Shown here in pieces: positions 44,910 to 59,060 of a DNA stretch of 64,000 nt. Source of the stretch: Hawksworthiomyces lignivorus (taxonomy: Eukaryota; Ascomycota; Sordariomycetes; Ophiostomatales; Ophiostomataceae); NCBI GenBank assembly GCA_002917075.1, contig NTMA01000030.1:124001-188000 (forward strand), written 5' to 3'. A program made the translations under genes and the position numbers. Each line of letters begins with the position of its first letter. The first letter of the stretch is position 1. The notes below the pieces were generated by a model. It worked only from the letters and a program-made list of their open reading frames with translations, searched no databases and was not told where the DNA came from.

Positions 44910-47900
44910 ATGGACCGTGTGCAGTCCGCAGGGTCTCTGTCGGAGTTGTTTAACGGCATCTTGTTTGACCCAACGGCTGGCGATCAATTGCCACTTGCCA
45001 ATATTGGGTCGCAGGACATTTTGGACAGCGGACTTGTAGAATGGGACAGCAATAACTATATGAATTTGAATTCGTTTGAACCTCCTTACTTGGCTCCTGT
45101 TTCGTCTCAAGAGCAGTCTCAGTCGCCAACCCTCGTGCCGGACTCGAGCCAATCCAGAGATGAATCTGTCATGTGCGTGGAAGATGACGACACCGTTTGC
45201 TACGGAATGGTAAGTAGCCACCAATTGCGTCTGTTTACTTGGCCGTTCTGCTTTGGGACACAGCTCACCTCACCAGCTCCACAATGTCGACGCCAGACTC
45301 GTAGGCGACATGCAGGCCATCGACAGGAAGTTGAACAGGGGCAGCGATAGCCACGAACGCTTTAAGCTCAGCCAGCACGAAGAAGAGCAAGTTCTCCTGC
45401 GCTACCAAGACGACGGTACCGATTTTGGCTACCTGCGCTCCCGCGAAGGAAAGGTGCTGGCGCCACTTCTCACAAAGCCGCACATTGACCTCGAGCCCAT
45501 TGCGTCGATAACCATCCTGAAGTCGACGATTGGGCGCGCTAACAAGTCAGCCGACGCGTTGGTCAAGGTCGACATCAATGTGTACGGGCCGCGGCGGGCG
45601 GCAGCAGAGACCGGGAATATACTTTCAAAGGGCAAGCTGTGGCTACAAAAGCCAGACCATGCGAGGTCTGGAGTAGCGTACGACAACCCGCACTTCTTGC
45701 CTATCGACATAGATGATAGTGAAGATGTATCCGTTCAACCCGTGAACGAGCCTACCAATGACGGCGTTGTCCGGAAGAAACTTCGCGACGAACAGCTGCG
45801 AAAGATGGTCGTGGATGTGTACAATTCGGTGGAGAACAGTCGAAATCTCGACAGAGTGGACGGCGGAGACAGAGTTGCTCAACAACTCCTCCCGTAAGTT
45901 TTGTATTACGGTGTCGCTTGAACCTCGCTTATGGCTAATATGTGAACCAGACACCAGCAAGAAGCGCTGGGCTTCATGCTTGAGAGAGAATCTGGCCATA
46001 TCAACGACAAATATAGACTTTGGAAGACGGTAGATCTAGAGGACGGGGCGAAGGAGTAAGTTGCTTGTGGTTTCTTTCTATGTTCATGATTAACGTAGCT
46101 GTGCCAGATACCGCCATAAAATTACGAAAGCCAAGAAGCTCATCCAGCCAGACGAAAGAGGAGGCGGCATTCTCGCAGACGAGATGGGGATGGGAAAGTC
46201 CCTTTCCGTCCTTGCCCTAGTTGCCAAGACACTAGATGATGGCCGGGAATACGCCAAACAGCAGAATAATCTTGTCGAAGGCAAGAAAGCGCCCATGTAT
46301 TCCCGCTCCACGCTCGTGGTTGTCTCATCCGCCCGTACGTGACGCTCTTTCGCCGCCAAAAAGGATACCTTGCGCTGACCTCTATAGTTCTCATCTATAA
46401 CTGGGAGAATGAAATTAACATGTACGTTACCATGACCTCCACAATTGTATCGTATCTAACAGTTTTTCATAGACACTTGCGAGAAGGCCTAAAAGTGATC
46501 AAATATCATGGCTCCAGCAGAACAAAAGATCTCGGCAATATTCAAGACTCGGATATTGTTGTGACCACGTACAATACACTTACTGCTGAATTTCTGAAAA
46601 AGTCGGAGCGCCCTTCCTTGCTCCATGAAATCGGATGGTACAGAGTTGTGCTGGATGAAGGCAAGTCTCCACTGCCCCTGTTTGCGTCCTTCAAGCACCT
46701 GCCTAACAGCGTACAGCCCACATCATCCGCCGTCCGGCTACAGAGTTCTACCATGCCTGCAACGACCTCCTCGCCAACTCGAGGTGGTGTCTCACTGGCA
46801 CGCCTATCCAGAATAGGCTTGCCGACATTGGCGCGCTCTTCGCCTTCATCCGCGCCGAGCCCTTTTCCAAGCCCAACGTCTTTCGCAAGTGGATCGAGAT
46901 CCCCTTTGAGCAGGATTCTGAGAACACCAGCGTCGTCAAGGACCGCCTCATCTTGCTGCTGGAGGCACTCTGCCTGCGCCGCACCAAAGAGATTGTCAAG
47001 CTGCACAGCCCGCAGCAGATTATGCGCCGTCTCGAGTTCTCTCCGGCTGAGCGTGAGCAGTATGAGAAGACGCGGTCGACGCTGTCGCGCACGATGCACC
47101 ACCGCGTAGGCGAAGTGGAGAAGAGCTCCAAGTTTGGGCAATTCCAGACAAATCTGCAAATGCGCATTCTGTGCAACCACGGCACGTACCAAAAGTCCTT
47201 CTCCTGGCAGCGCCATATGTACCAGATTGGCCTGGACCAGCGCGAGGCCGTCATCAGCGCATTAGGCCAGGACGGCGAGATCACTTGCTCCATCTGCAAG
47301 CAGCCTATGCCAATCCTGGGCTCCAGCCGAGTGGGCCGAGGTTTCGTCGAGAACTGCAGCCATGTTCTCTGCTCCGAGTGCATCGAAGAGTCGAGTACGT
47401 TTACGGCTGGTGTACAGATACAGCACTGTCCCTTGTGCTTCCAATGGCGTATGCATTCCCAAGGAACACAAAACCGAGTCCATGGAAACGTAAACGCGCC
47501 AGGAGATGTGGCCATGTCAGACGCGCCTATGTATGGCGCGATCAAAGACGATGACAGTAATTATTTCAACGCCGAAGGCTATTCTACAAAGATGCAGGCA
47601 GTGATTAAAGACGTCAAAGAAAACCTGTGGACAACGAAAAGGTATATTGCCGCATATCACGTCACCCTGAGGAAAGGGAAAAATAAAAAGAAAAGAGGGG
47701 AAGAAAGAAAAAGATCAACGTCAGCTAACGTACATAGTATTGTATTTTCTTGCTGGACGAGGACGCTCCACCTTCTCTCCAAGCACTTAAAAGATGCTGA
47801 GATTCCCCATCTCATGATCGACGGCGGCTGTCCTCTCCGGCAGCGGCAAACCAAACTCGACCAGTTTGCCAAAGACGACGCTTATCCGGTGCTCATCATG

Positions 47901-48281
47901 ACGACCAGCATCGGTGCCTTTGGGTACGTAGCAGTTTATGGTTGCCCTTACATTTCTTGTACATTGAATTAACAAAGGTCGCAGGCTGAATTTGACTTGT
48001 GCCAACCGCGTCTTCATCGTTGAGCTGCAGTGGAACCCCAGCGTCGAGAACCAGGCCATCGCGCGTGCAATTCGGCTAGGACAGAAAAGCGAGGTTCTCG
48101 TGACGCGTTATGTGATAAAAAACACAGTAGAAGTGGTTTGTTTTGCCGAATTCCTCGCTGTTCGTATTTTTACTGACTCAAGGCGCAGGATATGGGATCT
48201 CAGCAGCAGTATAAGAAGCATATCGCAGCCATGGGGTTCGAAGAGATACCAGAAGTGATAGATGACGATTTAGAATCCTAG
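44910..48281 (+). CDS. SNF2-family DNA-dependent ATPase with RING finger (RAD5/ULS1-like)
   Basis: Closed-frame model: exons 44910-45209, 45277-45893, 45951-46055, 46108-46334, 46388-46421, 46473-46660, 46717-47641, 47738-47923, 47985-48135, 48189-48281, giving 941 residues. Helicase motifs: HQQEALGFMLERE, GGILADEMGMGKS (Walker A, to 372), DEAH (489-492), CLTGTPIQNR, a RING finger of CSIC...CSHVLCSECIE...CPLC (about 681-735) between the lobes, and in lobe two KSIVFSCWTRTLHLL, LIMTTSIGAFGLNLT and ARAIRLGQKSEV. RING-SNF2 proteins are ubiquitin-ligase-linked translocases in DNA repair or chromatin. The DEAH codon is built across a GC-AG intron (46661-46716). A coding-looking segment at 44691-44848 (MPSNFEILLNPVDEA) may be a leader exon, but its GTGAGG donor leaves the frame shifted, so I start at 44910. 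Confidence 0.88.
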
Positions 48282-49713
48282 AAAGGTTTATAACTATTTT
48301 GCAGTGACTACCGGCATATCCTACGAATAGATGCAGATGGCACATCGGTTCACGCTGCGAAATATAGCTGCCTAGATATCTTTCTCACGCATATGTTCTC
48401 TACATCTCCGCAGTGAGTGTTTTTCCTCTCACTAATTATAAGAAAGAAAAAGCCCAAGTTTACAAATTAAGAAAATTTTGATCTAAGGACAATTGTATTC
48501 GAAAGGTAAGCCCATGAAATGACTGAAGATAGGGGTTGCCTTCTGAGGTGTAAAGAGACACATGCAAGCAATGTTGTTTACGGAGTAGATAAGTTTGCCG
48601 GTGCCGCGATCGTCCGGTGCTACATTGGAACTAGTGAGGAGTTGACTGTAAATCGTCCTAGCGAGGTACATTTAAATTCTTCATTTAGAAATCCCCAATT
48701 TCAAGAAGTAGGATTGCAACTAGAGAATAAATAAAGCGACGTCTACTACATGTTGATAGTATCAGCACAGAAAGGTAGAGGCGGTTGTGCATAACTAAAG
48801 TTGCTGCGGGAGTGTGCACAAAGTAGTTAGATGACCGATCATTTCTGGCACCCAATGCCAAAGCCCTGGAGGTCGTTTCTCTCGTATAGGTAGTCTACCA
48901 ATTGCTAAGCCGCCACACCGCTCGCTCTCCATGTAAGGTTCATGTCATATCTACATACACTGTTACGGTGCTGGCCTTCATTCCCCCGGTATTCACTTCT
49001 ACGGGTTACTCTCAATGCTTGCTAACGTACCATATCAATAATTCTGTGGTTTTCGCATCGTTAAAACAATCAAAATTTAAAGATATGGAATAATTTAACG
49101 AATTGTAGTTTTGGCGAAATTCCCAAAGCGCATCTTGCAGCGCACGGCAGAGAAGCTCGCTGTTATTGCATGCCAGGCGCGATGAGTTATCAGTAGTAGC
49201 AGCCAGTGACCGTAGGCGCTACTAATAACATCGATCACGTCAGAAGACTTGAATGACCGCCGGCTCACAAAAAATGGAGAAGCACTTCGAAGGTGGATCG
49301 CCTTCGGCACTCGGGGGAGGCGTGCTGCCATTGGCTATGCTTGCTCGTAGCGTATGTCGTGCTAGCAAGTATTCTCCATCACTCTCCATAGCTTCTCCAT
49401 AGCTTCTCAGCATGCCTTTGCCTCAATTCAGCCAGTCATCCACCAATCTACTCCAGATGGAGAAATAAATTCGCATCTACGTGCATTCAGGTTCGGGTAA
49501 TCCATGTGCGGAGGCTTCACTTTACGAGCTCCGGCTACCGTTACACCCCGTGTTTAATATTGCTCCTTTTTAAATTTATATGTTTGTCTATCTCCCCAGA
49601 ATTTCTGCGTGCCTCTCCAGTTATTCGGTAATCGGGATCACATCGTCCGCTCCCCCAGATTTGACTTCCCCAGACGGCGCAGCAGCTGTCCTCAGTCTGG
49701 AGCCCCACTCGCC
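48282..49713. other. Intergenic, no gene recognised
   Basis: Promoter of the double-zinc-cluster gene at its right end. Repeated short CATAGCTTCTC units near 49390 are the only local structure noticed. Confidence 0.5.
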
Positions 49714-52173
49714 ATGAAAACTGTGTGTGTGCAATGCCGCGTCAGGAAAGTGAGCATCCCTAAGAGTGCTATACCTTCCGCTCGGGGCAGCTATTTACCT
49801 CTCAACTAGGTTCGCTGTGATGGTGCCAGTCCATGCTGCGCCACTTGCAGCCGCTTGCGGCTTGCATGCTCCTTTTCGTACCAGATAGATAATACCTCCA
49901 GTATCACCGCAAGCGCTGCCGTTGAGATGCCACCAAAGTACCGCAGCTCACTGGCTTGTCTCCAGTGTCGCAGCCGCAAGATCCGGTGCTCGGCAGAAAC
50001 GCCGCAGTGTGCAGGATGCATCCGTCGAGGCCAGCCGTGCTCATATGAAACCGTGCGAGGCACAGTCCACAGCACAGCACGAAGTGTTGTTCGAGAACGG
50101 AGGAATGCAGCCTCAAGTGGTCGGCGACGGGCTTCGGGGCAGCAGCAGCAGCATCCGCTCTCTCAGCCGGATGACGAGGATTCCGGCCAGCCGCTTCCGC
50201 TGACGCCGCCAGGTCCGAGCTCACCGCCAAGAGCACCGGAAACGAGCAGTGTCGCGCCTCCTACGCCATCTAGCACGTCGCTTGCCTTTGTAATCGACGA
50301 GAAAATCGTAGCGGGCCTCGTGGAGCAGTACTTTCGCTATCTGCATGCTCTTCCCGCCTACGGCTTCCTGCACCAAGTTACTGTGACGCAGCGGTGCCGC
50401 GAGAACACTATCAATCCGGCACTCAAGGCGGCGCTCTGCGCCATTACGGCGCTGTTTATGGGCTGCTACGCGGACTGCCGCGACGACTGGGCGGCCGCCA
50501 GCGAGAGGCTCGTCTTTGACTGCATCGACCGCCCCTCCATCTTCCATCTGCAGGCGCTCCTCCTCGTCATCCGCTACCGTGCCGAGTCGGGCCGCTTCGG
50601 TCGTGCGTTCATGTTCGCGGGGCTCGCCGCGCGGCTGGCGGCAGCGCTGCGGCTCAACTACGAGCACCCGGACCTGAGCTCCGTGGCGCAGGAGGTGCGC
50701 CGGCGCACCTTCTGGTCCGTGTACTTCCTCGAGGAAGTCTTCAGCTGCGCCCTGCGTGAGTTCGAACTATGCCATCCGGACATCATCTACCTGCAGCTAC
50801 CGCGCGAAGATGTGGACTTTGCCGAAGAGACGGTCACATGCACCGGGTTTCTTCAACCAGGTCTCGGACTCGAGCCCGCGACTATTGGCCCGAGAGGGCT
50901 CTTTGTCAAACTTGCACTCATTCGAAGAAATATCATGAAGTATGGCACTTCAAATCCTTTTTTGATTCGTATTGTCTTAAAGCTTGTTTTTTCTAACGCA
51001 CGTACAGGTTCAACCGCCAGATATATGGCAAAGAGATGAGTCTTGCTGACCTCTACACGATGCTAGACCAGCTCCAAAACAGCCTTCAGCGCCTCGCGCT
51101 CCAGATGTCTCCACAGGATCGGTATCCGCCTGCCGAGCCGGACACCTTCCACTGGTCGCCTCAGTACGCCATGCTGCACATGTCATACTACCAGTGCCAC
51201 TGCGACCTGTACCGCAGCTTCTTACGCGGACATCCCGACACGGCAAACCAGAGCTTCATCGAAGAGATCAAGCCGGCCGACGTGGCATCTATGGGTGGGC
51301 GCAGCTTGCAGAACGCGCGGCAGGTGCTCTGCGTCTTGGCCGACTATGACCAGCACGCCGATCCCTGTCAGCCTCTGGACTGGGACGCCGCCGTCTGTGC
51401 CTATCAGGCCACACGCTTTCTGCTGTTCGGCAGCACCTACGACAAGGCCGGGAAGCGCTCGACTGCCAACGCGTCAGCGGTCCGCATCGCTATCAATAAA
51501 TCGCAGGATGTCCTCGACACTCTCTCGCGGCGCTTTTCTTTTTCTGCTGCCGTTAAACCAATGGTATGTACTCTCCTAACTGTCTTTGTTTTCATTTATA
51601 CACGCAAACATATATACATACGGCAAAATAATTAACCATCTTCTCCAGAGAGACGACCTGACGCGATTGGTGGCGCGCTATAGAGGCCTGCTTCGCTCAT
51701 CTGCGCCGGACAGCGAGTCAGTCTACAACGAGCACAGGGGACTGCAGGTGCCGCCGGGAGTGACCAAGACGGCCGGGTCACGGCAATTCCTAGCCATCCA
51801 TAGCCTGCTGCTGCGCTCAGACTTTATTGACGACAGTCGGGAAGCGGTGACGGAGCGCGCAGTCCGAGAGACCACCGTCGTCACGCGGCAGGGAAGGATG
51901 GCAGAGCCATCGCCCGCCGTGTGGCAGCAGCCGCCGCCGCCGGTGGCTAGCCCAATGCCCCTGAGTAGCGTCACGACGCAAGATCAGGGCTACTGGGCTG
52001 GCTCTGCTTCTACTGGTGTCTCGGCGTATGACTTCCCGCCGCTCCTGGACGGCTTGATGGGTGATGGCCTGGGCTTTGATTTTGGTCTCTGGACGGACAT
52101 GCTGGGCCCCTACGCTACCGCAGTGCCGCAAGGCGCCGGCATTGGAGGATTCGATGAGCAGCACATGTACTAG
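49714..52173 (+). CDS. Transcription factor with two tandem Zn(II)2Cys6 clusters
   Basis: Closed-frame model: exons 49714-49749, 49810-50939, 51008-51563, 51649-52173, giving 748 residues. Cluster one: C5, C8, C15, C22, C25, C32. Cluster two: C62, C65, C72, C79, C82, C89. Both have the C-x2-C-x6-C-x6-C-x2-C-x6-C spacing and basic residues after the second Cys (RVRKVRC, RSRKIRC). Most family members have one cluster. A proline/serine linker (PLTPPGPSSPP) precedes the regulatory domain with LVEQYFRYLHALPAYGFLH, ARLAAALRLNYEHPDL and RRRTFWSVYFLEEVFSC. An acidic, aromatic tail, FDFGLWTDMLG, could be an activation region. Cluster one is split by the first intron, which follows RVRK. It stands next to a transporter and a sulfatase and may control them (inference). 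Confidence 0.88.
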
Positions 52174-52351
52174 GTAGCTTAGATCTCTTAAATAGTTCTA
52201 ATTACTCTCTAAATCACGCAACAGGCCATATTTCATGTAAATGAGAAAGGGACCGCTGTTTTGCACGACAGCAACAAGTTGTCAATTTATCTCAGTAGAG
52301 ATTTTTAAGAAATAAGCTAAATATCCCGTGTGTCTTCTCTCTGCAAAGCTC

Positions 52352-54136
52352 TTACTTGCTGTCCTCAATCTCATCTGCCTTGTGGATGATGCCCGAGCTG
52401 TCATGGTGCTTGCGGAATTGCTGGTGCGCAATGGTCTCGAGTGACAAGCCCTTCGTCTCGCGCAGGAACAAGAAGGTCAAAATAGCGATGACGGCATCAA
52501 AAACGCCCCAGAGCAGGAACACGCCCCAGCCACCCATGCTTGTCATCATGTATGGCGTCGTCAGTGAGAAGACAAAGTTGAAGAGCCACTGCGCTCCGAC
52601 ACCAATCGCAATACCTGGCTCGCGGATGCGAGCGGGAAAGATCCTACGAAGGAAAAAAAAAGAGGCCTGGTCAGCTTAGACGAACTAGGGGCGTAGGACG
52701 TATCGCTAGCTGAAAGTAACTTACTCGGATACGTAGGGCCAGGGAAGTGGCCCCCAGCTGAAGTTGTAGATTATCACAAACAAATAGATTAGAGCAACTG
52801 TAGCTATGCCCGAGGACGTGACTTCGCCCTCGGCCGGTGGTGGCTTCGCTTTAACGACAGCGGCAGTTGTAATTTGGCAAGCAGCCATGAACGCGGCGCC
52901 CCCGATGAGCATGCCACGCCGGCCGACGCGTTCAGAGACAAAGATGACAAACACGCCACACGCGACGACCTTGATTGCCCCAAAGATGGCCGTCAGTAGC
53001 AGGTCCTTGCTGCCGCCACCTACCAGAAGCTTAAAATACTGCGGGCCAAAATAGGCAAAGGCCGTGGCGCCAGTTGCCTGCTGCGCAGTGAAAATAGCAA
53101 ACGCGGCGAATATGCGCTTGAAGTTGTCTTTCTGGAGCAGTTCTGCGCGCGGAGGAGAAGTTAGGACACCCGATATCCAAAAAGAGACAATGGTGCAGGA
53201 CACTCACCCTTGAGTTGAAAGCCTTCTGTGGCTCTCACCTCGTTCTCGACGCCGAGGCGAATTTCTTCCATCTCCAAGCGCGTTGCCTCAGTGTCCTCGC
53301 CGCGGATCCACTTCAGACTCTCCCAGGCCTCGTCGTGGCGGCCCTTCTTGGTCAGCCAGCGCGTGCTCTCCTTCAGCGTGAGCATGCCGATGCCGAGAAG
53401 CGCTGCCGGCACAAGCTGCAGTCCGACGGGGATCTGCCACTGCCTGGACTCTGTAGACTTGATGTGAAGAGAGACGCCATAGTCGACCCAATACGAGAAG
53501 AATATGCCAAACGTGTAGAACCACTGGAAAAAGGAGCCGACGCGACCGCGGATGTCTTTGGGCGACATCTCGCTGCTGAAAGCCGGCACGACGACCGTGG
53601 CCGAGCCGAGGCCCAAGCCGGCAATTACGCGAGCTACATAAAACGCGGCCAGAGAGTGCGTGTTGATGGTCTGGATGAGCGCGCCGATGCAGAAGACAAA
53701 GGACGACAGCATGAGCGCCTTGCGGCGGCCCAGGCGGGCCGTCAACGGCCAGGCCAGGAAGCAGGATACGAAAGCGCCGAGCTGCTGCAGGCCGACGGCG
53801 AGAGAATTTGTCCGTGTGGCCTGACCGGTTGTGTAGCGATAATCTGATTCGAAGGACGAGAATGTGAGGACACCACCTGCACACATGTTAGCGTTGAGCG
53901 TGAATAGTGGAGTTGAAGGACTTGTGTTGTTGATAAGGCACGTTGTAGATCTCTGTAATATCATTCACACTCACCAACACTTCCCATTAGTTAGCATTTC
54001 AATCTGTCTTCAAGCTATGAGTTCTGCACAGGTGTGTTACTTACATTCCGCTATCATAGCCAAAAAGAAAGCCTCCCAAGCATACCACACTACCTAGCCA
54101 GTAGGCTCGAAGCTTGCCTATAGTCGAGCCTTTCAT
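52352..54136 (-). CDS. MFS sugar/polyol/quinate-type transporter (SP family)
   Basis: Closed-frame model (minus strand): exons 54136-54045, 53979-53975, 53876-53208, 53142-52725, 52643-52352, giving 491 residues, within the family range. Sugar-porter signatures: GGFLFGYDSGIVGGVL in helix one (the I-V-G part depends on the 5-nt exon), TARLGRRKAL, GLGLGSATVVVPAFSSEMSP, RGRVGSFFQWFYTFGIFFSYWVDYG, LKESTRWLTKKGR and SERVGRRGMLIGG, then GPLPWPYVSEIFPARIREPG and RETKGLSLETI. Twelve hydrophobic helices are expected. The substrate is not determined. It is divergent from an arylsulfatase gene with 725 bp between starts and convergent with the double-cluster regulator, which suggests uptake of a sulfated or related carbon source. 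Confidence 0.9.
53975..53979 (-). other. Five-base micro-exon of the MFS transporter
   Basis: TGTTG lies between an intron ending GCTAACTAATGGGAAG (53980-54044) and one starting GTGAGT (53877-53974). With flanking bases it gives ATT GTT GGT, completing GYDSGIVGGVL. Direct joining of the neighbouring exons would be out of frame. Confidence 0.8.
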
Positions 54137-56694
<2,558 letters not shown>

Positions 56695-57679
56695 TAAGAT
56701 GGAGTGAAGAAACTCTTATACTTAGTTAGATTAATAGATTTCTAATTACAAAGTTTCCACAAGATACGCTACAGCATCGAGCAGTTTGGTGACCCGTAAA
56801 TGTATTCTTTAGCGACTAAAAAAAATCAATGCATGAAATCACTATGATAAAATTCAATAAGGAGAGACGAAACATTTATTTTTTTTTTTTAAAAAAAAAA
56901 AGAAAAAACTAAGAATAAAAATAAAGCAATAAGAATTTAAAATTATATTATTATATTAAAAAAAACGTACAGCAGCGGGTATTCGCTGGTCGTCACCGAC
57001 CCAACTACTAATCCGCCGATTACTGGTTTAACTAGGGGAGAGCGGACGGGATCCCGTGCTTTCCAGTATCTATGGCCGTACGTGAAAGACGTCTCAGCTA
57101 GTAGACATAATATAGGCTCGCAAATGATGTATACATCCGACAAAAGAGACGCCTTCAAAACAGCCCACTATCTCGCCTGAATATACTCGTTGGGGAATTT
57201 TCTCTTTAAGACGGATGCCTGTACTGTCGCTGCTCTAGCCTGCTTAGAGGGCGTGCTTGCAAGTGCTCCTATGGCACAGTCACAGTGCTTCGTTTAGGCC
57301 AACTGACTTGGGTCTCCGATTAGCAATTAATTTATAAAGATTCTTTTAAAGTTGTGAAGATGTTGTGATGTCTGCCTAAACTACGGACTACTTAAACCTG
57401 GCAGTAGAGCCCGGTATACGGTCGTTCCTCAGTGATTGAATACGTTTTCCGCCTTTTTTTGTAATAATTTATGACGGTTCTTTATACCTTTGATCTATTC
57501 TGTGGTTATTATTCTATGTTTTATATTTTCTGTTCGTCTATTTGGTCAAGCAGCAGTTGAGCGTGTAGTGCAGAGCGGGAACATGTCGATGCAGAGACAC
57601 ATTGGCACGTAATACAAGCCATTCAAACCGAAACAAAGTCTAGATCAATTCAGCTGCCAGCCAGCTCCGATATTGTGTT
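56695..57679. other. Intergenic, AT-rich with poly-A/T runs
   Basis: A T/A homopolymer block near 56878-56907; no gene recognised. Confidence 0.5.
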
Positions 57680-58042
57680 CTATGTTTCTTCCTCGATTTT
57701 CGATCGTGCTGAAACATCATCGTCCCGGGCTTTTACACGCAATGTTACGGCTACTTCACCCGTTAGTAAAGTGACCACATTAGGAACGAAGATGCTCAAG
57801 ATGATGCCGATGCCGCTGAACGCGATGGTCGACAGAAACACCGTCCTGTACGCGTCAGAGCTAGCAAAATCGTATGCCCGGGTACCAGCCTCCAATATTG
57901 CCGGAGTCAGACCTTGCACGCCGTCGAATGCGGCTTGTGTGCTGTTTGCGTATGCCGTGAGAAACGCCCCGGTCGAACTCTCGGGCAGGCCAGCGGCAAC
58001 CAGCGCGGCGGGCGCCTTTTGGTAGAGAGAATAGGTAGGCAT
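57680..58042 (-). pseudogene. C-terminal fragment of a TRI12-type MFS efflux pump
   Basis: A 120-residue frame whose sequence matches only the last fifth of the fungal trichothecene-efflux-pump family (about 590 residues): AGLPESSTGAFLTAYANSTQ, GLTPAILEAGTRAYDFASSD, AYRTVFLSTIAFSGIGIILS and a short cytosolic tail. No upstream exon with the remaining helices was found in the next kilobase. A relic left by deletion is the most likely reading; a very short novel protein is possible. The family name describes similarity only and says nothing about trichothecene production. Confidence 0.6.
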
Positions 58043-59060
58043 CTTAATACATGCTTTCTGAGCATATATGGCTTCCGATTAGAGTAGAGGCTATTCGTGG
58101 GAACAAAAACAAAGTCATTTGGTTGTGAATTGATTGAGAACTTAAAACGGCCTCTAGCCGTAGGCCAGAGGCTGACCCGGCCCCAAGGCTGCTGCAGTGT
58201 CATCACATAACTTAGCCACCTACGCAGCAAGGGAGGCAACTTCACGCACTCCATAAAGCGAGAAGGCCGAGGAGCCTTCAGATCAGACTCTTCGAGGCTG
58301 CTCTAGGCGAAATAGATGAGTTGTGGTGATCTTGGTGGTTAGGTAGACTCGAGGGGTCAGTCCGCCTCGCTCTCACTGGTATCGCCTGACAAAATGTGGA
58401 ATCCAATGGAAGCACCCGCTAGGCCTAAACCATACCGTACATCCTTGCCTTGGTCTTTCTGAAGCCTTGGTGCGGTCACCTGCTGACCGGAGGATATGCC
58501 GACAGACGGAAGGACGGTACTAGGGAGCAGCAGAGACTGCTGAGTAATGGCACCATCAACCAACATTCTAACCCATATGGTGTCCACAGTTGTGAGCACC
58601 ATAATCCAGAGTTATCGAAAATAAAAGAAATTACTCCGTTTGAGTACGCTGGAACGGAATTCGGGCGCCAAGACGGATCGGCTTTGTAAGTTCTGTGCCT
58701 GAGATTTGTTTCCCTTTTGGGAAAAAAGTCTCTGGTTGGTCTGCCGGACTACCGCTAGACCTAAAATGGAAAAACATCTCAAGCAGAACACATCATTGAT
58801 GGAGCCTCGAGATGCATCGACGGCGACAACGACCATGATGGCAACGGACATAGGAATGTTTCAGTTTCCGTGATCCCGAAGGCATAATCGGCAATGGCTC
58901 AAGTGAAGAGACGAATACATATAAAACGAGGATGGGTGCTGTCTTGGTTGGCACCTGTTTAACTCGATCACATCAAGTCTTCACTCTTCACCTCAGTTCA
59001 ACACGTCTTTGACTCTTCCTATTCTTTGTTTAAATTTATCTCTCTATCTTACATACCACA
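58043..59060. other. Intergenic, possible decayed sequence
   Basis: Frames 58357-58602 and 58612-58851 (minus) are open but unrecognised. They might be debris of the TRI12-type gene, but no helix pattern supports that. The right end is the promoter of the SDR gene. Confidence 0.45.
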
